Assembly: GCA_003153125.1 (NCBI GenBank)
Contig: PLWW01000011.1
Span: forward strand, 20,414 to 78,057
Length of the DNA stretch: 57,644 bases
Origin: Candidatus Dormiibacterota bacterium
GTDB taxonomy: Bacteria > Chloroflexota > Dormibacteria > Aeolococcales > Aeolococcaceae
Direction of reading: 5' to 3'
Part shown: positions 43,730-52,334 of the stretch, one piece after another
Layout: each line of letters starts with the position of its first letter
Position numbering within the stretch: position 1 is the stretch's first letter
Notes under the pieces: generated by a model
What the model was told of the DNA's origin: nothing
The model's input: the letters and a program-made list of their open reading frames with translations, nothing else
Database searches by the model: none
Made by a program: the position numbers and the translations under genes

Positions 43730-44368
43730 CTAGGAGTGGTCCCGCTCCTCGATCCGCAGTGTCAGGAAGCGCTCGGCGGATTCAAAGACGGCGAGTATCA
43801 CTAGCACGCCCCGCCAGCCGCCATCGCCGGGGACCTCCCACGTGCTCCGGGCGACCGTAGCATCGGCGCTGCCTGCAACCCGCGTCCATCCTGCTTCGAT
43901 GGGTTGACCCGCGAAGTGTTCCTCCAACTCCGGGACCGATCGTTCGGTTCGGAGAGTCATTGCGGAGTGCCAGTTTCCCTCACCGCCGCCGCCGCTCCCG
44001 TCCTTCATCACCGCGCCGGCGGGCGGATGTAGCCGCGGCAACAGTTCGGCGCCAGGGAGCATCGCGTGGTGTGAGCGGCGTGGTCGGTGCACTGTGTCCC
44101 AGTTGAGCCTGAGCTGCACCTCACTCGACCCGCCGTCGCGCGCTCTCACGACGGCTGTCAAATCCGGGCCCCGGTCACCCTCGCGGTACGACCGCCACTC
44201 CCCCATCTCGCTGAAAACGAAGCCTCCGTGCATCGGGCGGAAGTCCTCGGGAGTGGTCCAGCCGTGCCTGGTCAGCTCAGCTTCGTACTGGGTCAGGGCA
44301 ACGGTCGGCGTTTCTGGGACGTCGAACGCGGCCGACATCGACAAGCGCTGGTCGCCGCGCGAGTACAT
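43730..44368 (-). CDS. Conserved hypothetical protein, N-terminal part in another frame
   Basis: A 212-residue reading frame of unknown function; segments such as LTRHGWTTPEDFRPMHGGFVFS and ELEEHFAGQPIEAGWTRV are well formed. The N terminus continues upstream in a different frame: a start at 44541 gives MTTHPMPDAPTLRELAERPL and TSVELIVGALPA, and the two frames meet near 44405-44425. The joined span (43730-44541, 812 bases) is one base short of a multiple of three, pointing to a one-base deletion or sequencing error. The gene starts MYSRGDQRLS only if the short form is real. No domain name is assigned. Confidence 0.6.
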   Translation of the reverse strand: MYSRGDQRLSMSAAFDVPETPTVALTQYEAELTRHGWTTPEDFRPMHGGFVFSEMGEWRSYREGDRGPDLTAVVRARDGGSSEVQLRLNWDTVHRPRRSHHAMLPGAELLPRLHPPAGAVMKDGSGGGGEGNWHSAMTLRTERSVPELEEHFAGQPIEAGWTRVAGSADATVARSTWEVPGDGGWRGVLVILAVFESAERFLTLRIEERDHS

Positions 44369-44557
44369 CGCGCTGCCGATGACCCGGGCGCCCGCAGGCG
44401 GCGGCAGTGTGGCCGGAAGGGAGCGGGAAGAGCTCCGACGATCAGCTCCACTGACGTCGGGCCGTCCGGGTGTGGGTGATGGAGCGGACGCTCGGCCAGC
44501 TCCCGCAGCGTTGGTGCGTCTGGCATTGGGTGCGTTGTCATGCTCAGGGTGGTCAGG

Positions 44558-45096
44558 TTAGCGGTGCAGGTGGCGGTGTGGGGCCAGGGCAGCTTGGATC
44601 GTCGGTGGCTCCGGTCGCTGCAATGACAACGCAACGTCGCCCTTTCCCCCCACCCCTTTGAAGAACGTGTAGCAGAAGACGCCGTCTGTCTCGGTCGTTC
44701 GGTGGAGATCTCGCACGCCAGCATCAAAAATGTCGGGCTCGATGAGACCCGCAGCAATCGCTGGTTCGCGAACGCCCTCGATCATCGCGGTGAACGTTCT
44801 CCTCGTAAAACCATCGACCAGGTCGGGTCGGCTCGAATCGACGTAGACCATCCGGGGTGAGACGCGGACGGCGTCGAACCCTGCCCCGAGCATCAGCGGG
44901 TAGAGCTGTCGGCCGATCAGTGCGTTGCCCCCGGCAGAGCGAAGACGTCGGCTTGCAGGCACCCAGCCTCGAGCACCGAACTCCCGTCCGGGTAAATGGT
45001 GTCGGAGTGCAGTAGCTCAACCAGCGTGCCTGCCTGGTCCTGTAGACGGTCGCTTTCGCGCGGGTGATAGCGATGGACGTACAAGTCGCCGCTCAC
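44558..45096 (-). pseudogene. SAM-dependent methyltransferase remnant with internal deletion
   Basis: The 5' portion (GTG at 45096) reads LYVHRYHPRESDRLQDQAGTL and GSSVLEAGC, the start of a class I methyltransferase up to the first strand of the SAM site. It then loses the rest of motif I and the Rossmann core. A different frame (44558-44962) continues with GGNALIGRQLYPLMLGAGF, VRVSPRMVYVDSSRPDLVDG and GVFCYTFFKGVGGK, the C-terminal part of the same family. About 125 codons are absent at a junction near 44945-44962, along with the frame. It cannot bind SAM and is a pseudogene. Confidence 0.82.
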
Positions 45097-45194
45097 GTGG
45101 TCATCTTCGCCTCAGCCGCCCGAACTGTCCACGCTGTCGGTCCGTAGACCGTTGGCGTCGCGCCATCGGATCTGGAGGGGCTGGTCCCCCGCTC

Positions 45195-45509
45195 TCAGTC
45201 CTCGATCCGCTCCTCCAGCCACACCGTCACCACTGCGCCCTCTTCCTTCCCGATCGCTCGACGGATGTCGGCCTTGACGGGCAGTTTGTGCGTGCCGTCA
45301 CCCATGGCCATGAACGAACTCCGAAACGAGTGGCCGTCGATGGACGCGCGGACCTTGACGAGCCCGCGAGTGCCCAGGGCCCCGACCGAATCGGGCATCA
45401 CCACGTAGGTCCAGCCGCCCTTGTTGGGGCTCTTCCGCAAGGTAGCCGTGAATGGTTGTACCGCCCGCTCCGTGTGGCGCTTGCCGACGCCCGATTGATC
45501 AACCATCAC
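45195..45509 (-). CDS. DUF1905 domain protein
   Basis: A 104-residue protein matching DUF1905: [59 protein letters not shown] and [11 protein letters not shown] are in the family order and length. The role is unknown; domains of this type are small beta-barrels. It overlaps the end of the ArsR-AHSA1 gene by 4 bases (or starts one codon later at 45506), so the two genes are probably co-transcribed. Confidence 0.9.
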   Translation of the reverse strand: MMVDQSGVGKRHTERAVQPFTATLRKSPNKGGWTYVVMPDSVGALGTRGLVKVRASIDGHSFRSSFMAMGDGTHKLPVKADIRRAIGKEEGAVVTVWLEERIED

Positions 45510-46291
45510 TGCGTCCCCTCCCCGACCGGCGCGCCGGAGTTGGCGTACATCAGTGATCCCGGGGTGGTCAGGAGTTCGCCCGTTTCGAGCAGTGTCTTGA
45601 GACCGGAGAGGATCATCGGCCAGCCGCCGAAGAGTTGGTCGTTGGCGCCCTCGCGAAGCTGGTCATGAATGACGGTCAGGCGGCAGGAATCGCCGACCGG
45701 TTCAATCTCCCATGTAACCCGCGAGGTTCCCTCGCTCTTCACGTCCTCGGCCCACAGCGCCCTCATGGTCTGCACCAGCCGGCGCGGCGGATCAACCTCG
45801 AGATTCTCGCCCTCTCCCAGCAGTACGCGCGAGCCGGGCGCGCTCATCTCATAGCGCGAGCCGGGCGTCCAGTCGGACGTCTGTCGCGCGCCGAAGTTGT
45901 ACTTGCTGCGCATCTCCGGGTCGGTGATCGCCTCCCACAGCCGGTCCGGGGTGGTCTTGATGTAGATCTCGAAGACCTTTTCCATGGTGTCCTCCAGGTG
46001 GTTCCTAAGGCCGCTGAGAGCAGCGGTCCAAGGTTCGGCGTACTTGCTGACCCACCGGTCGTGAACGAGCCGGATGGGCACGGGATTCAAGAAATGAAGC
46101 TTCTCCCGGCCCTGCCGCCGGGTCACGACGAGGCCCGCCTCCTCGAGCTGACGGAGGTGCTTCATGACGCCGAAGCGGGTCATGGGGAACCGCTCTCGAA
46201 GCGCCTTCAGGGTCTGGCCGTCGTCGCGGAACAGCTCGTCGAGCAGGCTGCGACGGGTGGGATCCGCCAGTGCCCGAAACACCTCATCCAT
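45506..46291 (-). CDS. ArsR-type regulator fused to an AHSA1/SRPBCC domain
   Basis: A 261-residue fusion. Residues about 1-90 form an ArsR winged helix ([20 protein letters not shown], then [31 protein letters not shown]). Residues about 105-250 form an AHSA1/START-like domain ([33 protein letters not shown] and later [17 protein letters not shown]). This architecture is known in bacteria; the lipid-like pocket may sense a hydrophobic ligand. I start at ATG 46291, since longer forms would encode the operator. A strong palindrome ends 13 bases upstream. Confidence 0.9.
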   Translation of the reverse strand: MDEVFRALADPTRRSLLDELFRDDGQTLKALRERFPMTRFGVMKHLRQLEEAGLVVTRRQGREKLHFLNPVPIRLVHDRWVSKYAEPWTAALSGLRNHLEDTMEKVFEIYIKTTPDRLWEAITDPEMRSKYNFGARQTSDWTPGSRYEMSAPGSRVLLGEGENLEVDPPRRLVQTMRALWAEDVKSEGTSRVTWEIEPVGDSCRLTVIHDQLREGANDQLFGGWPMILSGLKTLLETGELLTTPGSLMYANSGAPVGEGTQ

Positions 46292-46303
46292 GGATGGAGC
46301 ATA

Positions 46304-46321
46304 GGTGACCAATCGGTCACC
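46304..46321. promoter_or_regulatory. Palindromic operator upstream of the ArsR-AHSA1 gene
   Basis: GGTGACC and GGTCACC form a perfect 7-base inverted repeat around a 4-base AATC spacer. It lies 13-30 bases upstream of the regulator start and about 75 bases upstream of the divergent dienelactone hydrolase, the placement expected for an autorepressor operator. Confidence 0.6.
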
Positions 46322-46395
46322 CGTCAACCCGACGAGTTTCAACCGACAATGGCCACGCCGACTCGAGCATTCACGACGTTAGAGGGAGATCAGCG

Positions 46396-47115
46396 ATGAC
46401 GATCGCGACGCGCGCGGTGTCGTACCAGCATCAGGAGACGGCGCTCACCGGGTTGCTGGCCTGGGACGCCGCAGTACAGGCGCCGCGACACGGCGTCCTG
46501 CTCGTCCATGGTGGAGCCGGCCTCGATGACCACGCCAAAGCTCAGGCGCGGCGATACGCCTCACTCGGGTATGCCGCACTGGCGTGCGACATGCTCGGCG
46601 AGCGGATCGCCGGCGACCGGCAGCGCATCGTGGCCCGCCTCGTCGAGTTGCGAGGCGATCCCGGCCTGATGATCGGCTGCGCCCAGGCCAGGTTGGTGGC
46701 GTTGTCAGAGCCCCCGGAGGCCGAGGGTGTGCTTGCCGCCGTCGGCTTCTGCTTTGGAGGCCTGCCCGTGCTCACCATGGCGCATGGCGGCGTTGAGCTG
46801 GCGGGCGTGGTCAGCATCCATGGAACCCTGGCGACCGTGAGACCGGCCGAGCCCGGGTCGATCAAAGCCAAGGTGCTCGCCTGTCACGGCGCTCTGGACC
46901 CGCATGTGCCCCTCTCTGACGTCATCGTCTTCGCCGCGGAGATGGATGCGGCCGGCGCCGACTGGCAGCTGACCATGTATGGCGGTGCCATGCACGGCTT
47001 CACGCACGAGCACGCCATCCCCGGCGCAATCCCCGGCGTCGAGTTCAACGCCGTCGCCGACGGCCGATCCTTTGCGGCCGTCGGGGCCTTCCTTGATGAA
47101 CTGGCCGCCTCATGA
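46396..47115 (+). CDS. Dienelactone hydrolase family protein
   Basis: A 239-residue alpha/beta hydrolase with the DLH catalytic triad: nucleophile Cys in GFCFGG, Asp in HGALDPHVP and His in GGAMHGFTH. The oxyanion part VLLVHGGAGLDDH is at the N terminus. DLH opens the lactone ring in chlorocatechol breakdown, though many homologues have other roles. ATG 46396 has GAGGGAGATC upstream. It is divergent from the ArsR-AHSA1 gene and overlaps the next gene by 4 bases. Confidence 0.92.
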   Translation: MTIATRAVSYQHQETALTGLLAWDAAVQAPRHGVLLVHGGAGLDDHAKAQARRYASLGYAALACDMLGERIAGDRQRIVARLVELRGDPGLMIGCAQARLVALSEPPEAEGVLAAVGFCFGGLPVLTMAHGGVELAGVVSIHGTLATVRPAEPGSIKAKVLACHGALDPHVPLSDVIVFAAEMDAAGADWQLTMYGGAMHGFTHEHAIPGAIPGVEFNAVADGRSFAAVGAFLDELAAS

Positions 47116-47606
47116 CGGTCCCGGAGCACGCGTTCCCGGTGCGGCGAGGGCCTCGACCGCGCACCACCCTCACCAACCCGCACACGCAGCTTGATCAACA
47201 GCCGGATGACCCGGCGCTTCGCGAACTCTTGCTCGCGGAGCTTGCGCTGCTACCGGGTGTGGCCTGGCGACCCAGCGTCATCTCGGTGCCCGGCGCCGAG
47301 GCGCTGTGGCTCGCCGACGACGCTGGCGGGGGCCCACCGGAGGCGTTCATGATCGGGCGCGAATTTGCGCATCTGCACCCGGTCCCAGATCGCAGCCTGC
47401 ACGTGATGGTGCCTCAACCCCTCGCCGAGCAGCTGATCGCTGACGGTTGGGGAGAGTTGCACCCCGTCGCGCGCATGGGACTGTTGCCGCGGACGGCGAT
47501 CATGGTGTACGCGCCCCGAGACGACCTGGAGGTCGCGGTGGTAGCGCGCATCGTCGGCGCGTCCCACGCCTTTGCGTCTGGGCAGACGCCCGCCAGCGCC
47601 TCCTAA
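47112..47606 (+). CDS. DUF5519 (luciferase-like domain) protein
   Basis: A 164-residue protein with the family motifs LPGVAWRPSVISVPGAEALWL, EFAHLHPVPDRSLHVMVPQPLAEQLIADGWGELHPVA and MGLLP...VMVYAPRDD. DUF5519 proteins are often called luciferase family by name, but no light-emitting function is implied. Co-translated with the upstream hydrolase (ATGA overlap at 47112). Confidence 0.85.
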   Translation: MTVPEHAFPVRRGPRPRTTLTNPHTQLDQQPDDPALRELLLAELALLPGVAWRPSVISVPGAEALWLADDAGGGPPEAFMIGREFAHLHPVPDRSLHVMVPQPLAEQLIADGWGELHPVARMGLLPRTAIMVYAPRDDLEVAVVARIVGASHAFASGQTPASAS

Positions 47607-47657
47607 GCGGGTCGCGACCGGGCTAGAGGTCGTGGGCGCAGTCGAGGCGGGCTGAGT

Positions 47658-47996
47658 TCAGCTTCCAGCAGGTGCGCTGCGAGCCGACCCTCCGCTCAGC
47701 GGTAGCTTCGCAACCCACGGGTCGAGCACGCGCCCGAGGTTGATCGTCCAGCCCACGCCGAAGACGGTGGGGACCAGGACACGGTGCTCTGCCGGGTTCC
47801 AGAGACGCTCACGGACTCGAGCCACCGTCGGCGGTCGAAGGTCGTATGGGATCCGACCGGCGACCCTACCGTGCCAAGTTCGCTCCTCTGCCGATTTGCG
47901 CAACTCGGTGGCCACTGCGGCACCGATGAGGGTCGCACCGACTCCGAGCCCCAGCCACCGCGACCGCGTGCTTCGTCTCGGTTGGCTGTTGCTCAT
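47658..47996 (-). CDS. DUF5808 domain protein
   Basis: A 112-residue protein with a likely membrane segment (LGLGVGATLIGAAVATEL, about 18-35) followed by the DUF5808 motif WNPAEHRVLVPTVFGVGWTINLGRVLD. DUF5808 proteins are of unknown function, usually attached to membrane segments. I use ATG 47996 (MSNSQPRR); a longer form to 48146 would have no recognised features. Confidence 0.82.
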   Translation of the reverse strand: MSNSQPRRSTRSRWLGLGVGATLIGAAVATELRKSAEERTWHGRVAGRIPYDLRPPTVARVRERLWNPAEHRVLVPTVFGVGWTINLGRVLDPWVAKLPLSGGSARSAPAGS

Positions 47997-48142
47997 CGAT
48001 ACATTGTCCGCCTCCCGCGACCGCGCGTGCGGCGAGGGCCCGGCCCAGGCAGCGGATATATCAGGGCTGCCATGGAGGTGCAAGGCGATAGCAGTCGGGG
48101 CAGAGGCGGCCGCTGCCCCGACTGGGTTGCAGGCTGCGTGGG

Positions 48143-48262
48143 TCACGGACGTCTGCCCTGGCTCACCTCACGGGCCCACACGATCAGCGCCGCAAGGATG
48201 ACCACCAGCGCCACGACCGCCAAGACTATCCAGTTGGTATCCGACGGCCCGACAAGGCTCAT
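48143..48262 (-). CDS. Small single-helix membrane protein (39 residues)
   Basis: A short reading frame MSLVGPSDTNW followed by the hydrophobic segment IVLAVVALVVILAALIVWA and the basic end REVSQGRRP. The helix plus positive C-terminal end obeys the positive-inside pattern, and a GGGAGAGAG site precedes the ATG. It is upstream of the DUF5808 gene on the same strand. It is short, so the call is moderate. Confidence 0.5.
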   Translation of the reverse strand: MSLVGPSDTNWIVLAVVALVVILAALIVWAREVSQGRRP

Positions 48263-48467
48263 CGCCGCTCTCTCCCGCAGTGACACGCCGCCGCAGGAGC
48301 ACCCGCAACGCTCCGTCTAACGCGGGCCCAGCCGGCCCACGGCCGTGCGCCGCCGGGCCGGTCACGGGAGTCGCTTGGGAGGCGGAGCGGGCGTCAGTCC
48401 CCTGGTGATGGTCGCGGCGGCCCCACCCTGGAACAGTCGCTCGCCAAAACCTAGAATGACACGTGGG

Positions 48468-48716
48468 ATGAGCGATGGCCTCGGAGTCGAAAACGGCGCG
48501 CTGCGTACCTGGGTGAGTGCAATGCCGAGAGAACCCGGGTCACTCAAGCGTCTCATGCAAGCGCTGCTCAGCCTCCTTCGGCGGCGCAGGACGGTTGCGG
48601 GCTACGACGACGGGGAGCCACCGCCTGAGGGTGCAACAGTACCGGCGCGACCAAAGCGACCTGCACCGACGCTGCTCGGCGCCGCCGAAGTCGAACTTCC
48701 GCAGGATTTGAACTGA
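48468..48716 (+). CDS. Hypothetical protein
   Basis: An 82-residue frame. The C-terminal half is charged and proline-rich (RPKRPAPTLLGAAEVELPQDLN), with a helix LKRLMQALLSLLRRRR. Starts at GTG 48513 or ATG 48522 are also plausible. I have no family match; it could be a chance open frame. Confidence 0.35.
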   Translation: MSDGLGVENGALRTWVSAMPREPGSLKRLMQALLSLLRRRRTVAGYDDGEPPPEGATVPARPKRPAPTLLGAAEVELPQDLN

Positions 48717-48787
48717 CCCCGTCACCGAGGCGCTGGGCTGTCATGGACGGCGCTGAGATGCACTGGTGCTTGAGGATCGGCAGATGA

Positions 48788-49417
48788 CTACTCGGTAGTG
48801 CAGTCCCCATAACCCCCGCCGAACGAGACTCCAGTTCGTGCGTCGACGAAAACCCATCGGACGTGAGCACCGTCGCCATAGCCGTGCATGTTGACCTCGT
48901 CAGCTGACCAGTCGCCGTGAAACACCGCGATGTCCAACGGGTCGGCTGGAGAGCTTGGCCCCGTGACCTGTCCAGGTCCAGTGCTGTACGCGGGCTCTCC
49001 GATGAACCCGTACGTTGCCAACTCCCGAGGCGTCGCTTGAGCGATGAAGGATCGATGGTCGGGCCACAGCGCCAGCACACGCTGAACTTCAGGGCTGCTG
49101 AGGGGAAGAGTCCCCGCCGCGTGAATGGACTCAGGATGCTGGGCGCGCAGGGCGACCCGATCGGGAGCTGTTGCGAAGCGCGGCACACAATTCGGACCGT
49201 TAGTCGGCACAACGCTCTCGGCGCGTGCTCGCGGCGCAGCTGTGGGTCGGGCCGCGACCGACGTGACGGGTCCCACTGCGCACCCTACGAGCGCCGAGCC
49301 GATAACGAGCTGCCCGATGAACCAGCGGAGACAGCGACCCATGCGCACAGAACGCTGGACGCGACGGGGAGGTTCCCAGGCGCCCCTACGCCTTTCGGGG
49401 TTCAGTGATCCGACCAT
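48788..49417 (-). CDS. Putative lipoprotein
   Basis: A 209-residue protein with a secretion signal ending in the lipobox LVGC. The mature region has ELATYGFIGEPAYSTG, PLDIAVFHGDWSADEVN and MHGYGDGAHVRWVFVDARTGVSFGG. No domain is recognised. ATG 49417 has the ribosome site GAGGTG 5 bases upstream; an internal ATG at 49342 would give 184 residues with a shorter signal. A second, decayed copy of its C-terminal coding part lies at 52170-52264. Confidence 0.7.
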   Translation of the reverse strand: MVGSLNPERRRGAWEPPRRVQRSVRMGRCLRWFIGQLVIGSALVGCAVGPVTSVAARPTAAPRARAESVVPTNGPNCVPRFATAPDRVALRAQHPESIHAAGTLPLSSPEVQRVLALWPDHRSFIAQATPRELATYGFIGEPAYSTGPGQVTGPSSPADPLDIAVFHGDWSADEVNMHGYGDGAHVRWVFVDARTGVSFGGGYGDCTTE

Positions 49418-49638
49418 GACACCTCAAGGTACCGCTCGCTAATCCACGCGGCAATCGTGCTCCGTTCAACGAGTGGGTCAGTCCAGCATCCCCGAATGTG
49501 CCCACACAGGACGTTCCGACGACACGGGCAGATTGGATCGCGTCCGCGTGCGCCTCGGGCGGATCAGCCGCAGGTTAGCCGGGCCCGCTGACGACGGCGG
49601 CATTCAGTGTCGTGGGGCGTCATGCCGATGGCGCGAGG

Positions 49639-50447
49639 TCATGGCGGCGAAGTCGGGGCGGCCGTACTGGGCGGCTCATCGAGGATGTTCTCGATCGCCG
49701 ACTTGGTCAAACCATGCCGCTCGAGGATGTCGCAGGCGGTCGTTGGGGCCTGCTCGGCGAGCGCCAGCAGGATATGTTCGGGGCCGAGCATCTCGCGGCG
49801 CTCGACGGCTAACCCGAACGCTCGAGTGAAGACCTCGCCGATGATGCCGCCGCCAAGGTGTGGTGGCAGATATGCAGGGCGGCCTTGACCAACACCTTCG
49901 TTGATGACTTCGCCCTCCCTTTCACGGACATCGGGGAAAGTTGCTCGCGGACCGCCTCGAGATTGGCGCCGAGGTCCTCGAGGACATGGGCGGCGATGCC
50001 CTCACCTTCGATGAGCAGGCCGAGAAGAAGGTGCTCGGTGCCGACATGGTTGTCGCTCATGCGCCGGGCCTCTTCGAACGAGATCTCGATGACCTTCTTG
50101 ACGCGAGAGGTGGGGACGATCTGCTGGATGATGACCCGCTGGTTACGGCCGAGCACAGACTCGATCGCCGAGCGCACCGTGGCGAGCTCCACGCCGAGGC
50201 TGTTGAGAACCTTGGCGGCCAGACCCTCGTCCTCGCGGAGCACGCCGAGGAGAAGATGCTCGCTGCCGATGTACGCGTGATGAAAGCGTTCGGGCTCCTC
50301 ATGCGCCATGGTGAGGGCCCTTTTCGCGCTCTCGGTGAACGTCTCAAACGGATAGATGCCCGCCCCTCCGTGTGCTCGCGTGGTGGCCTCGAAGTTTGTT
50401 GTTCCTACCGCGCGGCTGTCACTGCGGCCCATCCCGGTGGTTGGCAA
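49639..50447 (-). pseudogene. ClpC-type N-domain repeat protein, frameshifted
   Basis: The minus strand encodes three Clp N-terminal repeats without an ATPase. Repeat 1 is ESAKRALTMAHEEPERFHHAY...HLLLGVLREDEGLAAKVLNSLG, repeat 2 is EISFEEARRMSDNHVGTEHLL...EGIAAHVLEDLGANLEAVREQL. The third, FTRAFGLAVERREMLGPEHILLALAEQAP then ACDILERHG, is in a different frame. The frames meet in a four-C run (in GGGG on the other strand) near 49935-49945, one base short of continuity over 809 bases. The first frame alone would give a 212-residue product (49809-50447). Clp N domains bind adaptors and substrates. The start at 50447 is uncertain. Confidence 0.82.
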
Positions 50448-51289
50448 CTACCCAGGTCGCTGTCAGTTGAACTGGGCCCGTGCCGACGTCCCCGGGTCGC
50501 CGCCTGCGCAGCCAAGGCATGGGCCGCGTTCCCGTCTTGACGCCAAGCGCGGTCGGGACGGGCGGTGTGGGATTCACGGTATCGCTGTCCCACGTGACGC
50601 TTTGGTCCACCGTCACTGGGAAGGATTCGAGCTGTTCATTCTCCAGCACGGCGGCGATGCATTCGGCGCTTCCTGCCACGTAGGTGCTCATGAGGTCGAT
50701 GTCAGTGGCAACGCACCAGCTTCGGTCCTCGGGCCACCAGAGATGGGCCATGTCGAGGGACGGTCCGACGAAGGAGGTGGTGACCGCGCTCAAAGGTCCA
50801 GCGAACAGTGCCATCGGCCGCTGGGGCATGGGCAGCGTTGTGACCGGGCGCGGGTAGGCCGGAGCACCCGGAGCCGTCCCAGACGGCAAACCAGCACTCC
50901 GACGGCTTCTCGGTGAACTGTCGGAGGACGTCTGCCAGGGTGTGGGCTTGGCGCAGCGGCAGTGACCCGATGCGCGGTGCCCGATCCCAAATGCCCAGCT
51001 GGGCATCGTGGTCGAGGTAGCGCCACTCGCCCGTGATTGCGATCCACTCCATCGAGGCATGGGTGACGCGGCCGTTGGCTGCCGCCACCTGCGACCAGGA
51101 GACCTCGGCCCAGGCATCACCGTCCAGCCGGCGCATCGCGGGGTGACATACCCGCGCATAGGCCGCGAAGCCAACCGGCAGGAGAGAACCGACGTCGTGC
51201 TCAAAGTTGCGCACACGAGCAACGATCCAGTCGGCGCTGCTGACGTCATCGACCAAGCGCAAATCGCCGAGCGTGAACGTCTCACCCAC
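50419..51289 (-). pseudogene. Conserved hypothetical protein, frameshifted
   Basis: One frame (start GTG 51289) reads ETFTLGDLRLVDDVSSADWIV, ECWFAVWDGSG; another continues with PMALFAGPLSAVTTSFVG, HLWWPEDRSWCVATDIDLMS and TYVAGSAECIAAVL. The two make a single protein family known to me only as a conserved actinobacterial hypothetical, with the signature LWWPEDRSWCVATDID. The shift lies near 50860-50880. The gene is probably inactive or affected by a sequencing indel. It overlaps the start of the Clp N-domain gene by about 29 bases. Confidence 0.75.
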
Positions 51290-51363
51290 AGCCGCAGTAT
51301 GCCTTGGTCGCTCCTATGCGGCCAGGCCACGACACTCTCTTTCGTGTGACACCATGGGCCGTG

Positions 51364-51525
51364 ATGTCCGTCATCGTTCCCAACCTGGTCCTGGTCGGGT
51401 TTGGTCTCGTGGTCTTTGCCGCCGACTCAGTAGCGTGGGGCATCACTCGGACGGTGCGCCAACGCCAGGTTGCACCGCCCCCTGTCTTCGGGCCGCCGCC
51501 ACCTCCCCCGCCGCCCCCGGCGTGA
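51364..51525 (+). CDS. Small membrane protein with polyproline tail
   Basis: A 53-residue frame with one hydrophobic helix (VIVPNLVLVGFGLVVFAADSVAWG) and a C-terminal run of nine prolines (PPPPPPPPPA). I know no family. The start could be at GTG 51346. It overlaps neither neighbour. Moderate to low confidence because the frame is short. Confidence 0.4.
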   Translation: MSVIVPNLVLVGFGLVVFAADSVAWGITRTVRQRQVAPPPVFGPPPPPPPPPA

Positions 51526-51535
51526 CGCGCCTCAG

Positions 51536-51745
51536 GTGAGCGAGGACGAGGCCCGCAGCCTCGAAGCCGAGAGCCGCGAGCTGCGTCGCCTCCTCGAGAA
51601 ACACCAGTGGGGCGGACTGACCCCCGTCCAATCCAGCGGGGCCTGTCCAGAGTGTTCAGGGTCCCGACCGCCTGCTGGTCGTGGGCATCGTCCCGGCTGT
51701 GCCATAGCCGCGGCATTGACCGTACCGCCGCGTCAGCCCGCCTGA
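51536..51745 (+). CDS. Small protein with a zinc-knuckle-like CPEC motif
   Basis: A 69-residue frame. It begins with a charged helix (SEDEARSLEAESRELRRLLEKH) and ends with ACPECSGSRPP and GHRPGCAIAAAL, a Cys-x2-Cys and Cys pattern typical of small zinc-binding proteins found in many bacteria and phages. GTG 51536 is the start; it follows the membrane protein directly. Confidence 0.5.
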   Translation: MSEDEARSLEAESRELRRLLEKHQWGGLTPVQSSGACPECSGSRPPAGRGHRPGCAIAAALTVPPRQPA

Positions 51746-52125
51746 GCAGCCGGCTGCGTCGGCAGGGGTGAGCCTGAGGTGGGGACAAAGGCCGATGGAT
51801 GTTTCGGCTGGTAGAGACCGATGTCGCCTCCGCCGGGGAGCCGGATGCTGGTCACCGAACCCCACCTGGCTTCGTCCACCTCCGAACACCGGATGCCCTT
51901 CTCGCTCAGTGCCTGTATCTCAGCCTTGAGGTCGTCACACATGAGATAGAGCTCGTGCCGGGCGCTTTCCTCCGCGGGATGAACGGCCACCTCTGCCGGA
52001 GGCAGCGCGAAGATCAGCCAACCGCCACCAGCGTCCACCGATGAACACCCGAGGACGTCCCGGAAGAAGGCGCGATCAGCCGCCGCATCGTTGCTGTAGA
52101 CGATCACATGGGCACCAAAGATCAT
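51733..52125 (-). CDS. VOC family (glyoxalase/bleomycin-resistance-type) protein
   Basis: A 130-residue protein of the VOC fold. The first beta-alpha-beta unit is AHVIVYSNDAAADRAFFRDVLG, and the second half reads YLMCDDLKAEIQALSEKGI and IRLPGGGDIGLYQPKHP. Metal-ligand positions are H5 (AHV) and E-like residues in the second module; substrate unknown. ATG 52125 has a GAAAGGAGC ribosome site. Confidence 0.85.
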   Translation of the reverse strand: MIFGAHVIVYSNDAAADRAFFRDVLGCSSVDAGGGWLIFALPPAEVAVHPAEESARHELYLMCDDLKAEIQALSEKGIRCSEVDEARWGSVTSIRLPGGGDIGLYQPKHPSAFVPTSGSPLPTQPAAQAG

Positions 52126-52169
52126 GAACCTGCTCCTTTCGTTCTCCGTCGGTCGTTGAAGTCACCCGC

Positions 52170-52264
52170 GTCCCCATATCCCCGCCGAACGGGACTCCAG
52201 TTCGTGAATCGGCGAGAACTCATCGGACGTGGGCGCCGTCGCCATAGCCGTTCATGTTGACCTC
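52170..52264 (-). pseudogene. Degenerate copy of the lipoprotein C-terminal coding region
   Basis: These 95 bases are about 85 percent like 48803-48898, which encodes the end of the lipoprotein. Read on the minus strand they give MNGYGDGAHVR and then a stop, with one base missing compared with the intact copy. It is therefore a partial duplicate or relic of a tandem paralogue. The rest of the gap to 52334 has no open frame of note. Confidence 0.65.
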
Positions 52265-52334
52265 CTTGGCGCGGCGCAACAACTGCTGACGGGTCGCTCG
52301 CGACGGGCCTCGTGCTCGCGGTCGACCGACGCCC

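Noticed and set aside
44929..44970. The segment LQADVFALPG in the methyltransferase relic as a preserved part of the SAM core
   Set aside because: The other frame gives RRLRSAGGNALIG, which continues directly into the C-terminal part and needs only one deletion.
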